Source of the DNA: Streptomyces ferrugineus
Lineage (GTDB): Bacteria > Actinomycetota > Actinomycetes > Streptomycetales > Streptomycetaceae
Assembly (NCBI RefSeq): GCF_015160855.1
Contig: NZ_CP063373.1
Coordinates: 8,593,001-8,657,000 of the forward strand
DNA: 64,000 nucleotides
Direction: 5' to 3'
Part shown: positions 57,658 through 64,000 of the stretch, one piece after another
Layout of the letters: each line of letters starts with the position of its first letter
Position numbering within the stretch: position 1 is the stretch's first letter
Notes under the pieces: generated by a model
Told to the model about the DNA's origin: nothing
The model's database searches: none
The model's input: the letters and a program-made list of their open reading frames with translations, nothing else
Made by a program: the position numbers and the translations under genes

Positions 57658-57738
57658 GACGGCTCCTCCTCGTGGTCCGGTCGGCCTACCCTCACCAGCC
57701 TCCTGCAGAATCCGGTTGCCCGTCCAAGACCCATGCTG

Positions 57739-57753
57739 ATAACCGATGGTTAT
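57739..57753. promoter_or_regulatory. LysR-type operator (T-N11-A palindrome)
   Basis: ATAACCGATGGTTAT is a perfect 6-bp inverted repeat around GAT and contains the canonical T-N11-A of LysR binding sites (T57740, A57752). It overlaps the translation start of the LysR gene and faces the divergent dehydrogenase gene. This is the layout of autoregulated LTTR pairs. Confidence 0.8.
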
Positions 57754-58645
57754 GGCGATCGACGTTCATGTACGGGACCTGCGCTATTTCGTGGCCGTGG
57801 CCGAGGAACTGCACTTCACCCGCGCGGCCGAACGGCTGTACGTCTCCCAGCCCGCGCTGAGCAAGCAGGTGCGCGCGTTGGAGCGGCAGGTGGGCGCGGA
57901 GCTGTTCCGGCGCGATCCGCGGGGCGTGGCGCTGACCGAGGCGGGCGCGGCGCTGCTGCCGCATGCCCGGCGGGTGCTGGACGCCTGGTCACAGGGGGTG
58001 GGGGCGCTGGCGGCGGCGCGCGGGACGTTGGTGGTGGGCATGAGCACCAGTCCGGGACGTGGCGGACTGCTCCCGGCGATCCGCTCCCGCTTCACGGCCG
58101 CCCATCCGGACACCGTTCTGCGGCTGCGCCAGGTGAGCTGGGAGGATCCCACGGCGGGCCTCGCGGACGGTGCGGCCGACGTGGCCTTCGTGTGGCTGCC
58201 GCTGCCGGAGGCCGACCGCTACGGCTGGACCGTGGTCGCGGAGGAGGCGCGGTTGGTCGCCCTTCCGGAGAGGCACCCCCTCGCGTCCCGGCCCGAGGTC
58301 GACTTCGCCGACCTGCTGGACGAGCCGTTCCTCGCGCTGCCGGCGAGTGCGGGGCCGTTGCGTGACTACTGGCTGGCCCTGGAGGAGCGGGGCGGGCGGC
58401 CGCCGCGGATCGGGGCGGAGATCGCGAGCACCGAGGAGACGTACGAGGCGCTGGTCGCGGGTCTGGGGGTCTGCCTGGTGGCCACCGGCAACGCTCCGCT
58501 GATCAGCCTGGGGGGTGTGGTGACACGGCCGGTACGCGGCCTCTCACCGAGCCGTTACGCGCTGGCGTGGCGCCGCGAGGACGGGCGACGGCCCCTCGTA
58601 CGGGCGTATGCGCAGGCTTGTCGCCGGGCGACGGGACGGGAGTGA
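57746..58645 (+). CDS. LysR-family transcriptional regulator
   Basis: 299 residues from the ATG at 57746; the ATG at 57752 is the alternative. The winged helix-turn-helix is at the N-terminus (LRYFVAVAEELHFTRAAERL, then VSQPALSKQVRALE). The effector domain follows from about residue 90 (GTLVVGMSTSPGRGG) and has the usual two Rossmann-like halves. The operator palindrome overlaps its start codon, so repression by its own product is likely. Its target is probably the divergent SDR gene. The last residues are encoded by the first unit of a 27-bp tandem repeat. Confidence 0.92.
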   Translation: MVMAIDVHVRDLRYFVAVAEELHFTRAAERLYVSQPALSKQVRALERQVGAELFRRDPRGVALTEAGAALLPHARRVLDAWSQGVGALAAARGTLVVGMSTSPGRGGLLPAIRSRFTAAHPDTVLRLRQVSWEDPTAGLADGAADVAFVWLPLPEADRYGWTVVAEEARLVALPERHPLASRPEVDFADLLDEPFLALPASAGPLRDYWLALEERGGRPPRIGAEIASTEETYEALVAGLGVCLVATGNAPLISLGGVVTRPVRGLSPSRYALAWRREDGRRPLVRAYAQACRRATGRE

Positions 58646-58763
58646 CGCGCCGCGGCGACGGGGCGGGGGTAATACGGCTCAGCTACAGGGCGGGGGTGAT
58701 ACACCTCGGCTACAGGGCGGGGGTGATACACCTCAGCGACAGAGCGAGGGTGATGAGCCGCGG
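58629..58763. repeat. Five 27-bp tandem repeats between convergent genes
   Basis: Units begin at 58629, 58656, 58683, 58710 and 58737. The third and fourth (CTACAGGGCGGGGGTGATAC...) differ at one base; the others are diverged. The first overlaps the 3' end of the LysR gene and the last stops 9 bp before the end of the helicase gene. There are no unique spacers, so it is a minisatellite and not a CRISPR array. Confidence 0.9.
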
Positions 58764-58772
58764 CGGCCTCGC

Positions 58773-60983
58773 TCACGCCCGTTCCGTCGCGGGCTGTGCC
58801 GGGGTGGTGCCGAGGCGTGCCTGTTCCTCCTCGACGATGAGGCGGGCCAGGCCGATGTCCGAGATGTCGACGGCGTCCGGGGTCGACTCGGCGACCGAGC
58901 TGCGGCGGGCGTACGCGTCGAACAGGCGGGACTTGTTCTCCAGCAGCTGCACCAGCCGTTCGTCGACGCCGCCCGTGCAGAGCAGGCGGTGCACATGGAC
59001 CGAGCGGACCTGGCCCATGCGGTGGGCACGGGCGACCGCCTGGTGTTCGACGGTCGGCTTGAGCTGGGGCTCGCAGAGGATGACGACGGACGCGGCCTGC
59101 ATGTTGAGGCCCACTCCGCCCGCCTCGATCTGCGCGAGCAGCACCGCGTGGCCGGGCGCGGCGGCGAAGTCGTCGACGAGCTGCTGTCGGCGGGCGGGCG
59201 GCACACTGCCGGAGATCGGGCCGAAGACCCGGTCCTCGGGCCCGTCCGACGCGGGGGTCGCGGTGCCGGCCGGGTCGTCCGCCAGCGCCTCGCTCACCGC
59301 CCGCAGAACGTCGCGGAAGGCCGAGAACACCACGACCTTGAGCCCGCTCTCCGCGGCCTCCCCGGCGATCTCGCGCAGCCGGTCCAGCTTCGCCGACCGC
59401 TCGGGGCGGGCGTACGCCGCTCGGCGCATGGCCATGAAGTTGCCGGCGGCCACGGCCTCCCGGTAGGCCTCCTCGTCCTCGGCGCTGGGCTCCTCCCACT
59501 CGTCGGTGTGCTGCAGCGCGGGCAGTTCGGTGAGGACGTCCTGCTGGTTGCGGCGCAGATAGACCGGTGCGACCGCCTTGCGGAACGCCTTGGAGCCCGC
59601 CACTGAGTCGTGGTCGTCGACGGTGTCGGCGAGGTCGGGCCGCAGGATGCGCACCAGGCTGCGGAACTCCTCGACCCGGTTCTCCATGGGCGTACCGGTC
59701 AGGAACAGCACGCGCTCGCAGTGCTCCGCCCACTCGGAGACGACCATCGAGCGGCGGGTCTGCGGGTTCTTCACGAAGTGCGCCTCGTCGACGACGAGCA
59801 GGCCCAACTCGCCACCACCCGGCGCCGGGAAGCCGCGCAGCGCGTCGAAGGTGGTGACCCCGACGCCGCCGCGCCCTTTCCAGTCGGCGAACGCCTCGTG
59901 CCGGTCGGGTCCGTGCAGCGGCGTCACCCGCAGCGCGCTGCGCTTCTCGATCTCCCGGGTCCAGTTGATGAGCACGCTGGCCGGGCAGACCACCAGGAAG
60001 TGGCTCTGGCCCTCGCCGGCGAGGTGCGCCAGCGCGGCGATGGCCTGGATGGTCTTGCCGAGCCCCATCTCGTCGCCGAGGATCACCCGGCGCTGGGCGA
60101 GGGCGAAGCGGGTGCCGAAGGCCTGGTAGCCGCGCAGCGAGACCCGGCGGTGGGTGTCGTCGAGGGGCTGGGTCCTGACCCGTTCGGCCACCTCGTCCGG
60201 CAGGAAGCCCTCGGCCGCCGCCGGGTCGGGGGCGCGGCCCGAGAGCTCGGCGATCAGGCCGTAGTACTCGGCGGAGCGGAGCTCGAAGTCGACCAGGGCG
60301 GCCACGTCGGACTCCGGGCGGCGCAGCAGGTCGACCGAGGTCTGGGCGAGCAGCCGCGGCAGTTCGTCCTGGTCGGCCTGGTCGGTCAGGGTGCGGACCT
60401 CGGCCAGGGCCGCCAGCGCCCGTTCCCTCTTGTCCCGGCCGGCGAGCAGCATGCGCAGCCGCCCGGCCGTCGGCGCGGCGTCGTCGAGCGGTGGGCCGAG
60501 GCGCTTGGTGAGGGCGCCGGCCGCGTCGACGGCCCGGCGTGCCTCGGGGCCCGCCTCCACCAGGACGTTGAGCGCGACGACCAGTGCGGTGGTGCGGGGC
60601 TCCGGCCGGTCCACGTCGATGTGCACGGCGATGGTGTCGCGTACGGCATCGGCGATGCGCCGGGCGGCGGCCACGGTCTGGTCGGCCGTCTGCTGGCCCA
60701 CTCCCGGCAGTTGGCGCAGCCGGTACGACCCGGCGTCCAGGACCTGCCCGACCGTGCGGAACCCGCCCTTCTCCACCTCGCCCAGGCGCAGCCTGCCCTC
60801 GGTGAGGTCCCTCAGCCGGGCCACCGGGATGGCGTCCAGTTCGTGGCGGGCCAGGTCGTCGTGGATCGGTTCCAGGGCCGCGCGTACCGCCTCGACGGCT
60901 CGCGCATGGTCGTCGACCACGGCTTGCGCCGCCTCGTACAGCCGCCTCCCTCTGGCCACCGCCTCCCGCTCGCTCCGCCCCAT
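58773..60983 (-). CDS. SNF2-family DEAD/DEAH-box helicase-like ATPase
   Basis: 736 residues. The N-terminal 280 residues include a helix-hairpin-helix-like segment (LRQLPGVGQQTADQTVAAARRI, about 90-110, in two helices), suggesting DNA contact. The motor has motif I GDEMGLGKTIQA (303-314), motif II VVDEAH (397-402) followed by FVKNP, motif III FLTGTPMENR, and the C-terminal RecA lobe ending in motif VI AVARAHRMGQ. It is a Swi2/Snf2-like dsDNA translocase, a group used in DNA repair, transcription recycling (RapA-like) and phage defence. No defence partners are nearby. The start ATG 60983 has GAGGGGG upstream. Confidence 0.92.
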   Translation of the reverse strand: MGRSEREAVARGRRLYEAAQAVVDDHARAVEAVRAALEPIHDDLARHELDAIPVARLRDLTEGRLRLGEVEKGGFRTVGQVLDAGSYRLRQLPGVGQQTADQTVAAARRIADAVRDTIAVHIDVDRPEPRTTALVVALNVLVEAGPEARRAVDAAGALTKRLGPPLDDAAPTAGRLRMLLAGRDKRERALAALAEVRTLTDQADQDELPRLLAQTSVDLLRRPESDVAALVDFELRSAEYYGLIAELSGRAPDPAAAEGFLPDEVAERVRTQPLDDTHRRVSLRGYQAFGTRFALAQRRVILGDEMGLGKTIQAIAALAHLAGEGQSHFLVVCPASVLINWTREIEKRSALRVTPLHGPDRHEAFADWKGRGGVGVTTFDALRGFPAPGGGELGLLVVDEAHFVKNPQTRRSMVVSEWAEHCERVLFLTGTPMENRVEEFRSLVRILRPDLADTVDDHDSVAGSKAFRKAVAPVYLRRNQQDVLTELPALQHTDEWEEPSAEDEEAYREAVAAGNFMAMRRAAYARPERSAKLDRLREIAGEAAESGLKVVVFSAFRDVLRAVSEALADDPAGTATPASDGPEDRVFGPISGSVPPARRQQLVDDFAAAPGHAVLLAQIEAGGVGLNMQAASVVILCEPQLKPTVEHQAVARAHRMGQVRSVHVHRLLCTGGVDERLVQLLENKSRLFDAYARRSSVAESTPDAVDISDIGLARLIVEEEQARLGTTPAQPATERA

Positions 60984-61436
60984 CGCGCCCCCCTCTGGCC
61001 CCTCTCACCGCGTCCCCGCATCCTCCCACCCCGCGGGAACACCTTGCCGGTGGCCGAGCGTCCCGACGGGACGACGCACAGGTAACTGGCGTCCGGTTCC
61101 ATCAGGATGTCGGCCGAGCCGAGAGGGCGCGGGGCCGCTTCTCGGCAGGCGGCGAGTCCGGAGGCGACGCCGAGCGCGCGCACCGCTGTAGTGGGCGTTG
61201 TGCGTGCCGCCGTACCAGAGCAGGTTGTACGTCGAACCGCCGCGCCCTGCCGCGAAGTCGGCCCATGCCTGCGCCGCCTCGGCCGGACGGCCACGCTTCC
61301 GCCGACCGGCCGTGGCCGTTCGGCTGAGGCGGGCAGCCCTGTGCGGACGTAAGAGTGGGGGCACGGGTTTCCGTCCCGTCACCGCCCGGTGCGGTGCGGC
61401 CGGACGCAGGACCATCCGCACATGGAGGTGCCGAAC
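60984..61436. other. Long intergenic region with possible decayed coding sequence
   Basis: 453 bp in which no frame has a convincing start and protein-like sequence throughout. On the minus strand fragments such as STYNLLWYGGTHNAHYSG and EPDASYLCVVPSGRSATGKVF occur in different frames, which could be a frameshifted small gene. I cannot name a family. Confidence 0.4.
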
Positions 61437-61658
61437 ATGGCGCAGCAGATGAAGAGTTCGGCGGCGAGCCGTCCTGGTGGGCAAGCCCTCGGTCCACGTC
61501 TGAGCGGCCATCTGGCCCGCGTCACCGCGCTGGCCGCGGTCGCGCTGGTGGCCGCGTTGTGTCTGCCCGAGGTCGAGTCACATCCGGAGGCGGTGAAGCC
61601 GCAGGGCCCCCCGTCGGCGGCACACGCCGATCCGTCCGGCACCCGCTCGACCGGCTGA
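61437..61658 (+). CDS. Small membrane-anchored or secreted peptide (73 aa)
   Basis: 73 residues; GGAGGTG sits 7 nt before the ATG, a strong reason to take it as real. A hydrophobic segment (VTALAAVALVAALCLP, about 28-44) follows a basic start, and the remainder is Pro/His/Ser-rich. It may be a signal-anchor protein or a short exported peptide. I recognise no family. Confidence 0.5.
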   Translation: MAQQMKSSAASRPGGQALGPRLSGHLARVTALAAVALVAALCLPEVESHPEAVKPQGPPSAAHADPSGTRSTG

Positions 61659-61743
61659 CGGACGTACCACGGGAACGTCGATGACCGTGCCGCGCGCCCA
61701 TGTCACCGTGACGCTGGGCGAGTTGCCTGGCCAGATGCGCGGT

Positions 61744-62979
61744 TCAGGCAGGCTGAAGCGCGCGGAACGCCTCGAACCACGCATAGTTCCGGCCCGGCGT
61801 CCCGTCGGCGTCCTGCCGGACCGTCCGGTTCGCGTAGACGGGGTTGAGGATCCATGGCGTCTTGTCGGGGCCGTAGCCCACGGCCATGGACCGGATCTGG
61901 AGGCCGGCGTACGTGGCCACGGCCAGTCTCCCGGTGTCCCGGAACATCCGGGTCTGGTTCGTCAGGTAGGTCCTGCGGCTCTCGAACCATCGGCTGAGGG
62001 CGAGGAAGTCGTTCCACTTCCGCTGGGGGAAGGGGTGCCGGATCGCTTCGGCGATCACCTGCCAGACCTGTGTGTCCCGGGGCACGCCGTACCGTGTGGC
62101 GAATTCCGTCGGCACCGTGTCCGCCCTGTGCCGAGCCCAGTGGTCCACCAGGGAGAACTCCGTGGCCAGGAACGTCTGGTCGGTGCGCAGGCGGGGCAGG
62201 ACGTAGTCGAGGAACGCCCCGGTCGACTCCAGGCGGCCGACATGCGGATGGATGTCGACGCCGTCGATGGCCGGTGTGTCGCGGACGTGGGCCATCCAGC
62301 GTTCGGTCGCCGGGGTGCGGTGGGCCGGGTCGTCCAGGCGGTTGAGCGCGCCCATGTAGAGGCGCGTCCGGCAGTCCTCGCCGCACCGCTCGGCGCGGTG
62401 GGCGACGACATGGGCGGCGAGCCGTTCGTAGAAGGCGTTGAGGGTGCTGTCGCGCTCCCCCGGCAAGGTCTCCAGGAAGGGCTCGTTGCCGATCGTGAGC
62501 ATGTCCACCTTGCCCATGACGGCACGCAGCACCGCGTCCACGCGGGTCAGCAGAGCGGCCATGGCATCGCTTCCGGGCGCGGGCAACGGCTGGTCCTGGT
62601 AGGGGAACTTCAGCGAGAGGACCGTCCGGTAGCCCTGCCGGGATGCCGCGAGCAGGGTGGCGACCGCCGGCTGCTCGGCCGGGTCGCCCTGGTCGCTCGC
62701 CCGGATCGGGACGAAGCCGCGCATCCACCGCGCCGAGAGTGCCTCCATGTGGGAGAGCCTCAGGTCGGAGGGGTCCTCGTTGAAGTTGATCCCCAGCGCC
62801 CCGGCCGCGAGCGGGGCGGCGCCCTGCTCCGACGTGCCGGCGGCTGTCTCCGTCTCGCCGGTCAGGCCGTTGCCTTTCGCCACGCCCGCACCGCACACGC
62901 CGGCGGCCAGGGCCGCGCCGGACGCGGTGAGCACCCCGCGGCGGGACGGCTGCCGGGTGGCGGGGTTCTGCCGCGTCAT
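61744..62979 (-). CDS. Tat-exported glycoside hydrolase-like protein (TIM-barrel)
   Basis: 411 residues from the ATG at 62979, which shares one base with the upstream stop (TGATG). The N-terminus has a twin-arginine signal (PSRRGVLTASGAALAAG) and no convincing lipobox. The mature part reads like a clan-A TIM barrel: the strand-4 end MLTIGNEPFLETLPG supplies an Asn-Glu-Pro acid/base, and TFLATEFSLVDHW could carry the nucleophile. I cannot place it in a numbered GH family. Coupling to a GH43-like gene suggests a joint role in polysaccharide breakdown. Confidence 0.72.
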   Translation of the reverse strand: MTRQNPATRQPSRRGVLTASGAALAAGVCGAGVAKGNGLTGETETAAGTSEQGAAPLAAGALGINFNEDPSDLRLSHMEALSARWMRGFVPIRASDQGDPAEQPAVATLLAASRQGYRTVLSLKFPYQDQPLPAPGSDAMAALLTRVDAVLRAVMGKVDMLTIGNEPFLETLPGERDSTLNAFYERLAAHVVAHRAERCGEDCRTRLYMGALNRLDDPAHRTPATERWMAHVRDTPAIDGVDIHPHVGRLESTGAFLDYVLPRLRTDQTFLATEFSLVDHWARHRADTVPTEFATRYGVPRDTQVWQVIAEAIRHPFPQRKWNDFLALSRWFESRRTYLTNQTRMFRDTGRLAVATYAGLQIRSMAVGYGPDKTPWILNPVYANRTVRQDADGTPGRNYAWFEAFRALQPA

Positions 62980-63998
62980 CACCGCCCCCCTTCGCCGACA
63001 GCACCGCGACCCCGGCGGCTCACGTACAGACGGCCGCCCTGCGGGCCGGTCCACTCCAGGCGTACGACGCCGGGGACGGCGGCCTCGGCGACGCGCGAAG
63101 GATCCGCCCAGTAGCCGAAGTTGGGGTTGCGGAAGAACGTGGCCCAGGGCCGCCCCCTGTGGTCGGTGAAGAAGTTGTTGTGGCCGGCGCCGACCCCCGC
63201 GGTCCACCGCTGCGAGTAGGGCCCCTCGAAGCGGTCGGAGACCGCGGCGACGGCGTTGTACTGGTACTGCACACGGCCCGGGCCGGGTGGATCATAGGCG
63301 TGCCGGGTGCCGCCGTCCGGCTTGGTCGATGTCCGGTCCCAGGCGGCGTGTACGAGGTAGTACCTGCCCTGGTACTTGAAGACGTGCGCGCCTTCGAGGT
63401 ACGGCTCGGGCGAGTACGGGCTCTGCCGGAACTGCGGAAGCCCGGTGGCCGGGACGATGTCCTCCATGTCGTCCCGGAACCCGGCGTACAGGTTGTTGTG
63501 CAGAACGAGCCGGGCGGTGCCGCCCTCGGTGTACAGGCCGCCGTCGATGTGGTGGTAGGCGCCGGGCTCGACGAAGCTCGGGCCGCCGATGAAGGGGTCG
63601 CCGAACGGCTTGTCGAGATTGCCCTCGACGAGCCGGTACGGGCCCGCGACCCCGCCTTCGCTCCGCAGCATGAACGAGCCCACCAGGCGGGAGTGATCGC
63701 CCATGCAGGCCACGATGTACCAGCGGCCCCGGAAGTGGTGCAGCTCCGGCGCCCAGACCTCACCGCGCTTGCCGAACCGGTCGTCGTACCAGTACTGCTG
63801 CCAGGGCGCGACCACCGTGCGTCCGGGCCGGTTCTCCGACGCGAACTCGGGCGACCAGACCTTGCCCTTCTCGGCGTCCGGACGGATCCGGGACGTGTCG
63901 GCAAGGCGCCAGGGGCCGCCGAGGGAGGGGGCCAGCCAGACGAAGATGCCGTCGTTCCACGGGGCGGCCGCGTCGAGGCCGGGTACGCGGGTGGTGCC
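62979..63998 (-). CDS. GH43-like beta-propeller glycosidase (5' end outside window)
   Basis: 339 residues are visible; the frame is open to the window edge and the start lies beyond it. WSPEF and VWAPELHHFRGRWYIVACMG match the GH43 strand that carries a catalytic or structural acid. EPYLEGAHVFKYQGRYYLVHAA fits the EGP-like general acid region, and GAGHNNFFTDHRGRPW the histidine-bearing last blade. GH43 enzymes cleave arabinose or xylose linkages in plant polysaccharides; GH32/68-type folds are an alternative. The stop overlaps the next gene as TGATG, so the two are translated together. Confidence 0.8.
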   Translation of the reverse strand, partial: GTTRVPGLDAAAPWNDGIFVWLAPSLGGPWRLADTSRIRPDAEKGKVWSPEFASENRPGRTVVAPWQQYWYDDRFGKRGEVWAPELHHFRGRWYIVACMGDHSRLVGSFMLRSEGGVAGPYRLVEGNLDKPFGDPFIGGPSFVEPGAYHHIDGGLYTEGGTARLVLHNNLYAGFRDDMEDIVPATGLPQFRQSPYSPEPYLEGAHVFKYQGRYYLVHAAWDRTSTKPDGGTRHAYDPPGPGRVQYQYNAVAAVSDRFEGPYSQRWTAGVGAGHNNFFTDHRGRPWATFFRNPNFGYWADPSRVAEAAVPGVVRLEWTGPQGGRLYVSRRGRGAVGEGGR

Positions 63999-64000
63999 GG

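Noticed and set aside
58629..58763. CRISPR array from the 27-bp units
   Set aside because: The unit length is in range but no spacers separate the copies, and no cas genes are in the window.
58555..61029. An 824-codon minus-strand frame covering the helicase and the 27-bp repeat
   Set aside because: The helicase motifs lie in a different frame (58773-60983). This one is an Arg/Pro/Gly-rich shadow, although its repeat-encoded tail is noted as a curiosity.

Overview
The window looks like a piece of a Streptomyces chromosome, or that of a close relative. Base composition is very high in G+C, with the strong third-position G/C bias of that group. The genes are also typical of it: mycothiol synthesis (mshB), BldK-type oligopeptide permeases, GntR/HutC regulators, PP2C phosphatases fused to anti-sigma-type kinase domains, Tat-exported secreted enzymes and short conserved membrane proteins. 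I saw no tRNA, rRNA or CRISPR array.

Layout. 1-1.4 kb: end of a GNAT acetyltransferase and a SirB1-like transglutaminase-fold protein. 1.4-4.9 kb (minus): a tightly overlapped operon for an ABC-2 exporter and a DesK/NarL-type two-component system. 5.0-9.2 kb (minus): a huge Gly/Pro-rich membrane-anchored peptidoglycan-binding protein, a DUF6113-like membrane protein, mshB and a 64-residue membrane protein. 9.4-11.5 kb: an S9 prolyl-oligopeptidase family peptidase.

11.6-37.3 kb is dominated by three complete oligopeptide ABC importers of five genes each. Cluster 1 (17.4 to 11.6 kb, minus) has the order binding protein, permease, permease, ATPase, ATPase. Cluster 2 (17.9 to 24.0 kb, plus) and cluster 3 (37.3 to 31.0 kb, minus) both have the bldKABCDE order: permease, binding protein, permease, ATPase, ATPase. 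Cluster 3 lies beside typA and is my choice for the bldK orthologue. Clusters 2 and 3 face each other as inverted copies and share a roughly 312-bp, almost identical block in their last gene. Between them lies a response regulator / histidine kinase / MMPL transporter module, flanked by decayed pieces of an IS5-family transposase (N-terminal piece at 28.6 kb, C-terminal piece at 24.1 kb), followed by an amidohydrolase, a VOC protein and a methyltransferase.

37.6-46.1 kb: typA with a textbook terminator, a solute-binding lipoprotein with a long Lys/Glu/Gly-rich insertion, a small coiled-coil protein, and a three-gene succinate dehydrogenase of the mycobacterial Sdh1 type (membrane anchor, flavoprotein, iron-sulfur protein). 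46.3-51.6 kb: a repeat-bearing membrane protein, a PAS-PAS-GAF-PP2C-HATPase sensor phosphatase and a stand-alone anti-sigma-type kinase. 51.8-57.7 kb: Nudix hydrolase, small SPOR-like protein, GntR regulator, septum-formation-like protein, secreted subtilisin with a P-domain, and a short-chain dehydrogenase divergent from a LysR regulator. 58.6-61.0 kb: a 27-bp tandem repeat and an SNF2-type helicase. 61.7-64 kb: a Tat-exported glycoside hydrolase-like protein translationally coupled to a GH43-like enzyme that runs off the window.

How the genes fit together: the central 26 kb is a peptide-uptake region (three importers plus an S9 peptidase) of the kind tied to aerial development. It has been reshaped by duplication, gene conversion and an IS-associated insertion.
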